DNA of 32,611 bases from Acidobacteriaceae bacterium (GCA_003136335.1 PLEA01000544.1:1-32611), one strand, 5' to 3'; positions 1 to 8,844 are shown, counted from the stretch's first letter. Numbers and translations are program-made. Notes: a model not told the origin generated them from the letters alone.

Positions 1-93
1 ATAAACGTACAATGGATCGGGCAATGGGGGCCTTGTTAGCCGTTGTAGCAGTTCCGAGAATCAATAAGTTACGTGTTATCAATACCCTGAATA

Positions 94-117
94 GTTCGAC
101 TCCCGTCGCCTCCACCA
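94..117 (+). other. tmRNA/tRNA 3'-end fragment, probable integrase attachment site
   Basis: The stretch reads like the last 24 bases of a tmRNA or tRNA gene: GTTCGACTCCC (T-loop and 3' T-stem) followed by GTCGCC and TCCACCA ending in CCA. The bases to its left (CCTGAATA) cannot form the matching 5' T-stem strand, so this is not an intact RNA gene but a duplicated 3' end, as left when an element integrates into ssrA or a tRNA gene. ATCAATA occurs at 60-66, 78-84 and 132-138, with longer relatives ATCAATAaGTTACG (60-73) and ATCAATAgCTTACG (132-145). CGTACAA occurs at 6, 161 and 172. Such repeats resemble integrase arm-type sites. No integrase gene is visible here. The rest of 1-274 holds no credible gene. 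Confidence 0.55.
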
Positions 118-274
118 ATATCCTTATTTTTATCAATAGCTTACGGGGAATAAAACTTTTCGTACAATGTTCGTACAACCATCTCGGAAGAGGCGGGCCC
201 CTCTTTGCCGCCATTCCAGCAAGGTTTGTGGACGCGCCCAATGTTGTTCAGGGCGGCATGGGAAAGGTCGATCC

Positions 275-3200
275 TTACTGTTTCACTTGCTCCTCCCGCA
301 GGGTGCCACGCCGCAGTGCTCGTTCTTTCATAAGCACAAAGAACACAGGCACCAGAATCAGCACGTGAATTGTTGAGGTAATCATTCCGCCCACAATCGG
401 AGCGGCAATCGGCTTCATCACGTCTGAACCAATGCCGCTCTCGAACAGAATTGGGATGAGACTGGCCAGTACTGCGGTGACGGTCATCAGCTTTGGGCGG
501 AGACGCTGTACTGCCCCCTCGATTGCTGCCATTTCAATGTCCGCATTGGTGAGCTGATGCCCCGAAGCCAACTTGCGGTCAAGAGCTTCATGAAGGTAGA
601 CAACCATGACCACCCCCGTCTCGACGGCAATTCCAAATAGCGCGATGTAGCCCACCCAGACTGCCACGCTGAAGTTGTAGCCGAGCAGCCACTGCAAGAT
701 CAGGCCGCCGGTCATGGCATAGAACGTGGGAAAGATCAGCACCATAGCTTCTGTGGCGGAATGGAAAATCATGTACAGCAGCACGAAGATCACGAAAAAC
801 ACGACTGGCAGAATGACTTTCAGCCGCTCCTTGGCCCGGACTTCGAACTCGTATTCGCCGGACCAGGTGTAGGTGTAGCCCGCTGGTAGCGTGAGTTTCT
901 GGCGCAGCAGATTAGAGGCCTCTTTCACGAAGCCACCATAGTCTTTCGTGTTCAGGTCGATGTAGACGTAGCCCGTTAGCTGGCCGTCCTCGTCGCGGAT
1001 CATGGCGGGGCCATTCGAAAACGAGATCTTCGCTACCTGTCCGATGGGAATTTGTGCGCCTGTCGGAGTCGCGATCAGCACACGAGCAAAATCTTCTAGG
1101 TTGTCACGAAAATCGCGCTCGTAGCGGACGTTCATCGGGTAACGTTCACGGCCTTCAATGTTTTCTCCGATGTTCATACCTCCGATGCCAGATGCAACCG
1201 CTTGCTGCACATCCGCGATGGTCAACCCGTACTTGGCTGCTTCCAGGCGATTCGTATCAATGTTGACGTAGAAGCCTTGTGAAACATGCTCGGCAAAGGC
1301 GGAGCGGACCTGTGATGTCTGAGAGAATATCTGCTGAATCTGGGCGCCGAGTTGCTGAATACCCTCGAGGTTCGGCCCCTGGATCTTCATCCCGACCGGT
1401 GTTTTGATTCCGGTAAGCGCCATGTCGAGGCGGTTTTCGACTGGCATCGTCCACGTGTTGGTAAGTCCTGGGTATTGCAACTTCTCGTCCATCTGGGTAA
1501 TCAGTTTCTCGTACGTCATGCCCGCGGGCCACTGCTCGCGCGGTTTCAGCATGATGGTGGTGTCGTACATATCGAGAGGAGCGTTGTCGGTCGCGCTATC
1601 CGAACGTCCGACGACTCCAAACACGGTCTCTACCTCGCGGAAGGATCGCAGCATTCGATCTTGCGACTGTAGAAGTTGCGAAGCCTGCGTGATGGAAATG
1701 CCGGGCAGCGCTGTCGGCATATATAACGCCGAACCTTCATAGAGCGGCGGCATAAATTGGCTGCCGATCCTCAACACCAGAGGGAAGGTGAGCACGAGGA
1801 ACAGCAGGTTCACGAGCAATGTCGTCTTGCGATATCTCAGGCACAGGCGGAGAACCGGAAGGTATAACGCCTGTGTCCATCGGGAAATTGGGTTTTGCGA
1901 CTCAGGGCGTAGCTTTCCTTTGATAAACATGACCATCAGAACCGGCACCAATGTGATCGCCAGGACAGAGGAAAAGCCGACGGCGAGCGTCTTGGTCCAA
2001 GCGAGAGGACGGAACATGCGTCCTTCTTGCGCCTCCAAAAGGAAGACAGGCAGGAATGAAACCACAATGATGATGAGTGAAAAGAACAGTGCTGGCCCGA
2101 CCTGCTTCGCGCTATCAATCAAAATCTTCCGGCGCTCGGGTTCCGGGATGGCGGAACTCATGTCTCCTGAAGGTGGCGGGCTGGGTCGCTCCGACAGATG
2201 GCGATAGCCATTCTCGACCATGACAATCGCGGCATCGACCAAAACTCCAATAGCCAACGCGATCCCGCCCAAGGACATGATGTTGGAACTGACTCCCAGG
2301 TAGTACATCGGCACGAAAGAAGCGATGACCGCGATGGGAAGTGTGAGGATTGGGATCAGAGCAGAGCGAAAATGAAATAAGAAAACAATGATGACAATGC
2401 TGACGATGACCGCTTCCTCTAACAGGTCGCGTTGCAGTGTTTTAATCGAATCCTGAATCAGCCCGGCGCGGTCGTATCCTGACACCACTTCCACGCCAGG
2501 TGGCAAGGAAGACTTGATCTCGGCAAGCTTCTTCTTCACCCCGTCGATCACGTTCAGGGCGTTCAGCCCATAGCGCATGACTACGATACCGCCGACAGTC
2601 TCTCCCTGCCCTTGCCAATCTGCCACGCCTTCTCGAATATCCGGGCCAAAAGAAACCCTCCCCAGATCTTTGATCAAGACTGGCGTACTGTTCTTCGCCA
2701 TGACCGGAACGTTCTCCAGGTCGGCGAGCGAGTGCAGATAGCCCAGACCGCGAATCATGTAGCGGGTTCCGCTCAACTCCAGCGCGCGCCCGCCAACTTC
2801 GTTGGTGCTGGATTTCACCCGGTCAATTACCGTCGAGAGCGGTATGCCATAAGCGAGCAGTTTGTTCGGATCAAGCTGGACTTGATACTGGCGCACAAAG
2901 CCGCCGATCGTGGCGACTTCTGCAACGCCGGGGACAGTTTCTAGTTGGTAGCGGAGGTGCCAATCCTGTAGTGCTCGCAAATCGGCAAGGCTGTATTTGC
3001 CGCTGTGGTCCACCATCGCATACTCGTAGACCCACCCCGCTCCCGTGGCGTCCGGGCCGATCATCGGATGAACGTTTGGCGGCAGCCGCCCAGCGATGGT
3101 TTGCAGGTACTCCACCACGCGCGAACGCGCCCAGTACATATCCGTTCCGTCTTCGAAGACTACAAACACGTACGAATCGTTGAACATTGTCTGCCCGCGC

Positions 3201-3445
3201 ACGGCCTTGACGTGCGGCGCAGCCAGCAGAGCAGTCACGATTGGGTACGTAACCTGATCTTCGATGATGTTGGGTGGCTCGCCTTCCCAGTTGGTATGGA
3301 TGATTACTTGGACATCAGAAATGTCTGGCAGTGCGTCCAGTGGGATGTGTCCCATGGCCCAGATGCCCGCTATCACCAACAGCAACACGCCCGTAAAGAC
3401 GAGGAACCGGTTGCGAGCGCACCACTCAATGGTTCGGTTAATCAC
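275..3445 (-). CDS. cusA: CusA-type Cu(I)/Ag(I) efflux RND transporter
   Basis: Inner-membrane proton-driven pump of the heavy-metal-efflux RND family, about 1056 residues, full length for the family. It exports Cu(I)/Ag(I) through the CusCBA tripartite complex. All three methionines of the CusA metal site are in their usual contexts: LYMPTALPG, APLDMYDT and RLDMALTGIK. Proton-relay features are also present: Asp in GVLVDAAIVMVEN of the central membrane bundle, Glu in GIAVETGVVM and Lys in RPKLMT. This favours Cu/Ag over Zn/Co specificity. I chose the GTG at 3445 as start: the cusB stop codon lies one base upstream, and the last cusB codons (GGA GGA ATG TAA) supply a GGAGGA ribosome site. The upstream ATG at 3466 would overlap cusB. 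It is the last gene of the operon; no convincing terminator is seen downstream. Confidence 0.95.
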   Translation of the reverse strand: MINRTIEWCARNRFLVFTGVLLLVIAGIWAMGHIPLDALPDISDVQVIIHTNWEGEPPNIIEDQVTYPIVTALLAAPHVKAVRGQTMFNDSYVFVVFEDGTDMYWARSRVVEYLQTIAGRLPPNVHPMIGPDATGAGWVYEYAMVDHSGKYSLADLRALQDWHLRYQLETVPGVAEVATIGGFVRQYQVQLDPNKLLAYGIPLSTVIDRVKSSTNEVGGRALELSGTRYMIRGLGYLHSLADLENVPVMAKNSTPVLIKDLGRVSFGPDIREGVADWQGQGETVGGIVVMRYGLNALNVIDGVKKKLAEIKSSLPPGVEVVSGYDRAGLIQDSIKTLQRDLLEEAVIVSIVIIVFLFHFRSALIPILTLPIAVIASFVPMYYLGVSSNIMSLGGIALAIGVLVDAAIVMVENGYRHLSERPSPPPSGDMSSAIPEPERRKILIDSAKQVGPALFFSLIIIVVSFLPVFLLEAQEGRMFRPLAWTKTLAVGFSSVLAITLVPVLMVMFIKGKLRPESQNPISRWTQALYLPVLRLCLRYRKTTLLVNLLFLVLTFPLVLRIGSQFMPPLYEGSALYMPTALPGISITQASQLLQSQDRMLRSFREVETVFGVVGRSDSATDNAPLDMYDTTIMLKPREQWPAGMTYEKLITQMDEKLQYPGLTNTWTMPVENRLDMALTGIKTPVGMKIQGPNLEGIQQLGAQIQQIFSQTSQVRSAFAEHVSQGFYVNIDTNRLEAAKYGLTIADVQQAVASGIGGMNIGENIEGRERYPMNVRYERDFRDNLEDFARVLIATPTGAQIPIGQVAKISFSNGPAMIRDEDGQLTGYVYIDLNTKDYGGFVKEASNLLRQKLTLPAGYTYTWSGEYEFEVRAKERLKVILPVVFFVIFVLLYMIFHSATEAMVLIFPTFYAMTGGLILQWLLGYNFSVAVWVGYIALFGIAVETGVVMVVYLHEALDRKLASGHQLTNADIEMAAIEGAVQRLRPKLMTVTAVLASLIPILFESGIGSDVMKPIAAPIVGGMITSTIHVLILVPVFFVLMKERALRRGTLREEQVKQ

Positions 3446-3446
3446 G

Positions 3447-5045
3447 TTACATTCCTCCCGTCGCATTGAGCGTGAGGTGCTTGCTCACGATTACTTGTCC
3501 GTTTTGAGTGGCGGTGATCGTTACTTGCCACGTACCGCCAGATCCAAGATCGCCGCTGCCTTCATACAGGCCGCCGCCCTTGTCGCTCGCATTGACCACC
3601 GTTTTCATGGCAGCCATCCCCATCTCCTGCATGGCTGCCATTAAGAATGTGACCGTTAACTGGGCACCGGTCACCGGCTTTCCGTCGCTCGAAGTGAGCT
3701 TCACACGAACAGTGTTGCTGCCTTTGTGTGGCGGTGAAGGATCGGTAGTCAGTTCGACTGTGGCTTGCGTTTGTGCTGGTGCATTCATGGCCGCCGCTCC
3801 ACCGGCACCCGGCGGTGGAGGTATGAATGCCCCCGCGGCGGCTTGCAACTGAGCTTCGGAGTCGATCAGAAAGTTCGCCGAGATGACGATCTGCTCGCCC
3901 GCGCGAACTCCTTTCGTAACAATCTGCTGCTCGCCTACGCGGGACCCGAGTTCAACCTCTCGTGGTTCAATGTTTCCTTCGCCTCGGTAAGCGAACACCA
4001 AGTTTCGGGTTCCAGAATGAAAGACCGCCGACCCCGGAACCACCAATTGCCGGCCGAGCGGCAGTTTCAGTCGAACGTTTACATACATGCCCGGCCTCAA
4101 TTTCAGGCCTGGGTTCGGAATCACCAAGCGAACTGGCAGTGTGCGTGTAGTCATCTCCACCTGCGGCAGCAGATAATCCACTCGCCCGGAGAAGACCCTT
4201 CCGGGATACGCATCAACGGTAACGTCGGCATGGTCTCCAGGCTTGATTTTGCCTGTATCGTTTTGGAAAACCTGTGCCAGTACCCAAACGTCTGAGAGAT
4301 CCGAAACCGTATACAAATGCGTCTCCGGCTGCACATACATGTTCGGCAGTGCGTTTTTCTCGGTGATGTAGCCTGAAACTGGAGAGTTGATCGTTAAGTC
4401 GGTAATCACTTTCCCGTCCGTGTCCAACTTGGCAATCTCACTCGGCGGTATTTCCCATTGCAGCAGCCGATCCTTGGTAGCACTGAAGAGAGAGGCGGCT
4501 CCTGATGCGACACCCGTAACAGAACTCTGCCGCAAGTCGGCCTGGTTCTTTCTTGCGATCAGATATTCCTGTTCAGTTGTGACAAGATCGGGGCTGTAGA
4601 TTGTGAAAAGAGGTTGACCTTTGCGCACGAAGTCGCCGGTTGCATCGACAAACAACTTGCGTATCCAGCCCGAAAAGCGCATCTGAACGTAAGCCAGACG
4701 GCGCTCATCAGCCTGGACATTTCCAAAAAACCTGATCTCGTCGTTGACAGGCTGGTATTTGACCTCACCAATTTGCACGCCGATGCTCTGCATCCGTTGG
4801 GGCGAGATCTGCATAGAAGCAAGTGCTATCTCAGGCTGAGGCGGAGCCGCCGATTGCTCGGCTGACATGCTCTGCATCGGAGGCTGTACGGCCTCATTAG
4901 TCTGCCCTGTCGATGGTTCAACCTGGGTAGTTCGCGACGTGTGCAGCCGCCACCACAGGGCCGTTATCCCAATTGCGAAGACTATTGTCGTAAACAGCAT
5001 GACAAGAAAAGCGCGGCGGTAAGGAATATCGGTTCGATTCGTCAT
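3447..5045 (-). CDS. cusB: CusB-type periplasmic adaptor (membrane fusion protein)
   Basis: 532-residue membrane fusion protein linking the CusA pump to the CusC channel and handing over metal. An N-terminal membrane anchor (about residues 13-33, FLVMLFTTIVFAIGITALWW) is followed by a Met-rich linker (MQSMS) and the usual CusB core: FSGWIRKLFV, GQPLFTIYSPDLV, and a barrel region with PGRVFSGRVDYLLPQV. The last 100 or so residues (TNTVRVKLTS-type start to the C-terminus) look like an added YtkA-like beta domain with a Met-rich loop (FLMAAMQEMGMAAMK); E. coli CusB lacks this. The start codon overlaps the cusC stop by ATGA, so translation is coupled. I see no YHS or heavy-metal-binding zinc-ribbon domain at the N-terminus. 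Confidence 0.93.
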   Translation of the reverse strand: MTNRTDIPYRRAFLVMLFTTIVFAIGITALWWRLHTSRTTQVEPSTGQTNEAVQPPMQSMSAEQSAAPPQPEIALASMQISPQRMQSIGVQIGEVKYQPVNDEIRFFGNVQADERRLAYVQMRFSGWIRKLFVDATGDFVRKGQPLFTIYSPDLVTTEQEYLIARKNQADLRQSSVTGVASGAASLFSATKDRLLQWEIPPSEIAKLDTDGKVITDLTINSPVSGYITEKNALPNMYVQPETHLYTVSDLSDVWVLAQVFQNDTGKIKPGDHADVTVDAYPGRVFSGRVDYLLPQVEMTTRTLPVRLVIPNPGLKLRPGMYVNVRLKLPLGRQLVVPGSAVFHSGTRNLVFAYRGEGNIEPREVELGSRVGEQQIVTKGVRAGEQIVISANFLIDSEAQLQAAAGAFIPPPPGAGGAAAMNAPAQTQATVELTTDPSPPHKGSNTVRVKLTSSDGKPVTGAQLTVTFLMAAMQEMGMAAMKTVVNASDKGGGLYEGSGDLGSGGTWQVTITATQNGQVIVSKHLTLNATGGM

Positions 5046-6394
5046 GGCAAACTCACCCCCGTGAGCCGTTCTAATCTCGCTAACGCAGACTCATGCTCGA
5101 CCAACTCACGTTGATATTCGAGATTCAAGTTCAATACATCCTGAAAAGAAGAAAGCAGAGTTTGGAAGTCTTGCCGGTTGGTTTCGTAGGCCGCCATTCC
5201 AGCTTGAAATGTGGCCTCTGATTGAGGAAGTAAGCCTTCCGTGTAGATCCTGAGTTGGTCCTCCGACCTGCGCACCACTACGTATTGCTGCTCAACTTCC
5301 GACTGCACCCGCTGCACTTCCGCCTGGAGTTGCTGCTTTGCGCGCTCTTGGTTTTGAGTGGCTTCCGCTAATGCAGCTGACTGACGGCCACGGTTTGGCA
5401 GCCGTATGCCAAAGCTGGCCATGTAGTAGTCGCGGAATTTGTCAGCCGTATGCTCGTAGGTATAGCTGACGTTGAAGTCCGGCCTGAACTCCTTGTGTGA
5501 AAGCTCAACCTGCGATTCCTCCCGATGCACCATCTCAGAGCGTGAGCGCACATCGGGATTCTGATCTTGCACCCGCGCCAGCAATTCGGCGTCGGTGTTC
5601 GTCAGGACGGTCTGGAAGAGAGGCTCGGTAACAATGTCCGGAGAACTTTGCGCGCGGCTCAGGACTTGCTTTAGCTGCGCCTCAAGCTGCTCTTCCTGCT
5701 GATGGTGCATGGCAATCTCTTGCAGAATCTTGGTGTGCTGCAATTGCGCCTTCAGAACATCCTGTTGGTTCCCCTGGCCCACCCGGTAGCGCGATTCGGC
5801 GACCTGCTGAATTTGGCTGAGTAGCTGGTCGTTGCGCTCCAAGGTTGGCAACGTTTTCTGAAGGTAAGCGAGCTGAAAATACACGAGTTTCAACGTCTCG
5901 ATTGTCTGACTCCGCACCCCATGCGATTGCGCGCGGATCGAGTCGGCTTCTCGCTCGGCAACCTCGGATCGGAGACGGCGCTTACCCGGATACAGAAGGT
6001 CTTGCGACGCTCCGATACCCACGTAAGCAAAGTCGCTATTGGAATACCCAGCGAAAGGCCGCGGACTCCCGACGCTGAACTGCTGGACAGTGATCTCGGT
6101 CTCCGGTAGTGCCGATGCTTGCTTGGGAACGTTGGTGGCCGCCTGCCACGCGTGTAGGGAGGCGGCAATTTCAGGATTGCTCCGATCCACCTCCTGCACC
6201 AATTCCAACAGCGGGCTGGGCGAAGCCGTAGGGTGCTTGCCCTGATCTCTCATCGGAGCAGGCGTTTGTGGCGTGTCGATCGTTGCTTGGGCCTTCGCCG
6301 TCATCGGGGACAGGGTGAGGACGGACGCCAAGAGGACCATCACAAAAAGGCGAGTTGCTCCGGACGTAAGCCGGCACGTATAGGCAAAGTTCAT
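5042..6394 (-). CDS. cusC: CusC/TolC-type outer-membrane efflux channel
   Basis: About 450 residues, outer-membrane efflux protein family, the outer duct of the CusCBA complex. A Sec signal peptide is clear (RLFVMVLLASVLTLSPMTAKA with cleavage near AKA-QA). Two repeats rich in Gln and Glu form the coiled-coil barrel (for example QNQERAKQQLQAEVQRVQSEVEQQ is visible around residues 340-365). I chose ATG at 6394 because GGAGGAAAG sits directly before it; an upstream TTG at 6418 would add eight residues that encode the ribosome site itself. It lies 70 bases downstream of the small Cys-rich gene and overlaps cusB by 4 bases. No lipobox cysteine follows the signal peptide, unlike E. coli CusC. Confidence 0.92.
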   Translation of the reverse strand: MNFAYTCRLTSGATRLFVMVLLASVLTLSPMTAKAQATIDTPQTPAPMRDQGKHPTASPSPLLELVQEVDRSNPEIAASLHAWQAATNVPKQASALPETEITVQQFSVGSPRPFAGYSNSDFAYVGIGASQDLLYPGKRRLRSEVAEREADSIRAQSHGVRSQTIETLKLVYFQLAYLQKTLPTLERNDQLLSQIQQVAESRYRVGQGNQQDVLKAQLQHTKILQEIAMHHQQEEQLEAQLKQVLSRAQSSPDIVTEPLFQTVLTNTDAELLARVQDQNPDVRSRSEMVHREESQVELSHKEFRPDFNVSYTYEHTADKFRDYYMASFGIRLPNRGRQSAALAEATQNQERAKQQLQAEVQRVQSEVEQQYVVVRRSEDQLRIYTEGLLPQSEATFQAGMAAYETNRQDFQTLLSSFQDVLNLNLEYQRELVEHESALARLERLTGVSLP

Positions 6395-6464
6395 CTTTCC
6401 TCCAAATGGAAAGCACAAATGCGCGCAGACGCACGAAGGCGTTAGCGCGAACGAGGAAAGACGA

Positions 6465-6836
6465 TCAGATTCTGAGGATTGTGGTGGTTGTCGAACCTAG
6501 TCCTGGCGGGCTATGGGTGCACGAAACCCGAGATGACAATTGTGCCAGCGAGGGGTACGCGTCAGCTTGGGCGGCAAGGGGAAGCGCGTGAGACAGAATC
6601 AAACTGACATAATGCAATTGCGAGGAAGCTGTCTTCAAAGCGTGGAAATCAGCAGGAGTAGCCGTTGACTGGCAGCAGGGATGGGATTTCGCCATGCCCA
6701 TGTCCCCACATTGCCTCGCCATCTTCTTGCAGCACTCCCTCTCGGCCGGCGTCATCTCCGCATTGGGCACCGCGCATGCCATCACTGGCATCGCGGCGAA
6801 CAGTGCCGCCAAAACGAAAACCCCGACTTTGTTCAT
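6465..6836 (-). CDS. Small secreted Cys/Met-rich protein, first gene of the cus operon
   Basis: 123-residue protein of unrecognised family. It has a hydrophobic N-terminal export signal (VGVFVLAALFAAMPVMAC); VMAC could act as a lipobox, so it may be a lipoprotein. The mature part begins with a dense Cys/Met stretch, ECCKKMARQCGDMGMAKSHPCC, followed by a Ser/Ala/Leu-rich tail with one more cysteine. Position at the head of the cusCBA operon and the thiol-rich motif suggest a periplasmic or lipid-anchored metal-binding partner; that is inference. Start: ATG at 6836 places the Lys residue directly before the hydrophobic core; a TTG at 6845 is the alternative. The ribosome site is weak. The real family, if any, would need a profile search. 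Confidence 0.7.
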   Translation of the reverse strand: MNKVGVFVLAALFAAMPVMACAVPNAEMTPAERECCKKMARQCGDMGMAKSHPCCQSTATPADFHALKTASSQLHYVSLILSHALPLAAQADAYPSLAQLSSRVSCTHSPPGLGSTTTTILRI

Positions 6837-6855
6837 TAGTTTCAACGATACCAGT

Positions 6856-6869
6856 CTAGCTGCAGCTAG
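6856..6869. promoter_or_regulatory. 14-bp perfect palindrome upstream of the cus operon
   Basis: CTAGCTGCAGCTAG is a perfect palindrome 19 bases upstream of the first gene of the efflux operon. Its position suits an operator, but no metal-responsive regulator gene is nearby and a palindrome of this size may be chance. The rest of 6837-7060 contains no gene. Confidence 0.25.
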
Positions 6870-7060
6870 GAGTTAGAAGCAACAGCCGCAAGAAGATTTC
6901 AGATTACCGACGTGACGCTGCCGGATTCCTTTCACTCTACCCTGCAGAAACAATAAAGAAACTGCTGGATTGTATCGAACAGTGTGCGATGCAGTTCCTT
7001 GGAGTGGCATATCGAGAAGCAACACATTTCCCTATCTCCTGTGTCCGGGAACGTTGAGCT

Positions 7061-8791
7061 TCAATGCGACTCGCGGGGTACGTCATCACCACGACAGCCC
7101 GTCAAGAAATCGAGGTCCGCGCCCGTGTTTGCCTGCATCACTCGCTCAACGTAGAGCTGTTGGTAGCCGCCTTTCGTCGAGTGCAGCGGTGGTTGCCATT
7201 GCGTACGCCGCCGATCTAACTCATCTTGCGAAACATCCAGATGGATGCGCCGGGCTTCGACATCGATTTCTACCAAATCTCCGTCGCGCACTAGAGCTAG
7301 AGTGCCACCGACTGCCGCTTCGGGACAAACATGCAGCACTACCGTCCCGTACGCGGTTCCGCTCATACGCGCATCTGAAATACGCACCATGTCGGTGATC
7401 CCCCGTTTTAAAAGCTTCGCAGGCAAACTCATATTGCCCACTTCGGCCATTCCGGGATAACCCTTGGGTCCACAGTTCTTCAACACGAGAATGCAGTTCT
7501 CATCCACTTCCAGGTCGGGATGGTCGATGCGCTCTTTGTAGTGCTCGATGTTCTCGAATACCACCGAGCGGCCGCGATGGCGCATGAGATGCGGCGACGC
7601 CGCCGATGGCTTTAGCACGGCTCCGTCGGGCGCCAAGTTGCCGCGGAGCACGGCAATGCCGCCGTGTTCCACAAGTGGATTTTCCAGAGGGCGAATGACC
7701 TCGGAATTCCAGTTTGGAGCGGACTCACAATTTTCCCAGATCGTCTTGCCATTGACAGTCAATGCATCCCGATGAATCAGGCTACGCTGGTCGAGCGCGC
7801 GAACGACCGCAGGAAGACCGCCAGCATAGTAAAAGTCCTCCATGAGGAAGCGACCGGACGGCATTAAATCCACGAGCGTGGGTACGTCTCGGCCTAGGCG
7901 GTCCCAATCGGCGAGTGTAACTTTCAGACCGACGCGCCCCGCGATCGCGAGAAGGTGAATGACCGCGTTGGTCGAGCCGCCTACAGCACCATTTACGACG
8001 ATTGCGTTCTCAAATGCTTGTCGCGTGAGGATCCGGGATATACGCAGGTCATCGCGCACCATCTCCACGATCCTGCGTCCAGCGTTGTGGGCAAGAACAT
8101 AACGGCGAGAGTCTACGGCTGGGATCGCCGCGTTCTGCGGCAGCGCGAGGCCGAGAGCTTCTACCATGCAGGCCATGGTGGACGCGGTTCCCATCGTCAT
8201 GCAGTGGCCCGCAGAGCGCGACATACAAGCCTCCGCTTCCATGAAATCTTGCGAGCTGAGTGTGCCCGCTTTTAGTTCTTCATCGAAATGCCAAACTGCC
8301 GTACCCGAACCAATGTCATGGCCGCGATACTTGCCATTGAGCATGGGGCCGCCGGAGACTACCAATGCGGGAACATCGCAGCTTGCTGCTCCCATCACCA
8401 AGGACGGTGTAGTTTTGTCGCATCCGCACAACAGGACGACGCCGTCGATTGGGTTCGCCCGGATCGATTCTTCGACATCCATGCTCACCAGATTTCGGAA
8501 CAGCATTGCGGTGGGCCGCATGTTGGTCTCGCCCATCGACATGACCGGAAATTCAAGAGGCAGACCTCCAGCCTCCCAGACGCCGCGTTTAACGCGTTCG
8601 GCAATCTGTCGAAAATGCGCGTTGCAAGGCGTGAGTTCCGACCAGGTGTTGCAGATACCAATGACTGGACGACCGTCAAATACATGGTCGGGCAATCCCT
8701 GGTTGCGCATCCAGCTGCGGTGCACAAAGCCATCTTTATCCGTCTTGGCAAACCAGGCGGCTGAGCGATAACGGCGCTTCTCGTCGGGCAT
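7061..8791 (-). CDS. IlvD/Edd-family sugar-acid (aldonate) dehydratase
   Basis: 576-residue [2Fe-2S] dehydratase that converts an aldonic acid to its 2-keto-3-deoxy form. It belongs to the L-arabinonate/D-xylonate/D-galactonate type rather than to branched-chain dihydroxy-acid dehydratase. Cluster cysteines are C56 (TPCN), C124 (CGCDK) and C197 (GHCMTMGT); these match the spacing of the three ligands in the Rhizobium leguminosarum L-arabinonate dehydratase. K126 in CGCDKTTP is the expected Mg-binding lysine, and the DARMSGTAYG segment carries the catalytic Ser. The exact substrate cannot be read from sequence; arabinonate-type members accept L-arabinonate, D-fuconate and D-galactonate, which share configuration. 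The gene is transcribed away from a GH36 gene, with a shared operator (8825-8844) between them. ATG at 8791 is preceded by AAGGG. Confidence 0.9.
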   Translation of the reverse strand: MPDEKRRYRSAAWFAKTDKDGFVHRSWMRNQGLPDHVFDGRPVIGICNTWSELTPCNAHFRQIAERVKRGVWEAGGLPLEFPVMSMGETNMRPTAMLFRNLVSMDVEESIRANPIDGVVLLCGCDKTTPSLVMGAASCDVPALVVSGGPMLNGKYRGHDIGSGTAVWHFDEELKAGTLSSQDFMEAEACMSRSAGHCMTMGTASTMACMVEALGLALPQNAAIPAVDSRRYVLAHNAGRRIVEMVRDDLRISRILTRQAFENAIVVNGAVGGSTNAVIHLLAIAGRVGLKVTLADWDRLGRDVPTLVDLMPSGRFLMEDFYYAGGLPAVVRALDQRSLIHRDALTVNGKTIWENCESAPNWNSEVIRPLENPLVEHGGIAVLRGNLAPDGAVLKPSAASPHLMRHRGRSVVFENIEHYKERIDHPDLEVDENCILVLKNCGPKGYPGMAEVGNMSLPAKLLKRGITDMVRISDARMSGTAYGTVVLHVCPEAAVGGTLALVRDGDLVEIDVEARRIHLDVSQDELDRRRTQWQPPLHSTKGGYQQLYVERVMQANTGADLDFLTGCRGDDVPRESH

Positions 8792-8808
8792 CGATTGCTA
8801 CCCTTTCC

Positions 8809-8824
8809 GATTCAGGCCTGAATC
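8809..8824. promoter_or_regulatory. 16-bp perfect palindrome in the ilvD-type leader
   Basis: GATTCAGGCCTGAATC is a perfect 16-bp palindrome that abuts the 20-bp operator at 8825 and lies 17 bases before the dehydratase start. It could be a second operator or a leader hairpin. I found no second copy in the window. Confidence 0.35.
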
Positions 8825-8844
8825 TGTTAACAATAGTGTTGACA
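8825..8844. promoter_or_regulatory. Operator copy 1 (TGTTAACA-ATAG-TGTTGACA)
   Basis: One mismatch from the consensus TGTCAACA-N4-TGTTGACA that recurs at 12855, 25705 and 26971. It sits between divergent genes: 33 bases from the dehydratase start (minus) and about 137 from the GH36 start (plus). The right arm contains TTGACA, a consensus -35 box for the plus strand, with AATCAT 18 bases later. A second TTGACA at 8888 with TAAAAC 16 bases later is another possible plus-strand promoter. Likely bound by the GntR protein encoded at 24940. Confidence 0.75.

Noticed and set aside
186..205. Short hairpin (AAGAGG/CCTCTT) after cusA as terminator
   Set aside because: Stem of only 6 bp and no T-run follows in the direction of transcription.
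12..376. Two open frames on the plus strand at the left edge
   Set aside because: They run through the att-like fragment and into the 3' end of cusA on the other strand, with no motifs or ribosome site.
1788..2207. 139-residue plus-strand frame inside cusA
   Set aside because: Antisense shadow of a full-length conserved gene; Arg-rich and without recognisable motifs.
7061..8791. Assignment as branched-chain dihydroxy-acid dehydratase (IlvD proper)
   Set aside because: Motifs and length fit the aldonate dehydratase branch, and all neighbours are sugar genes.
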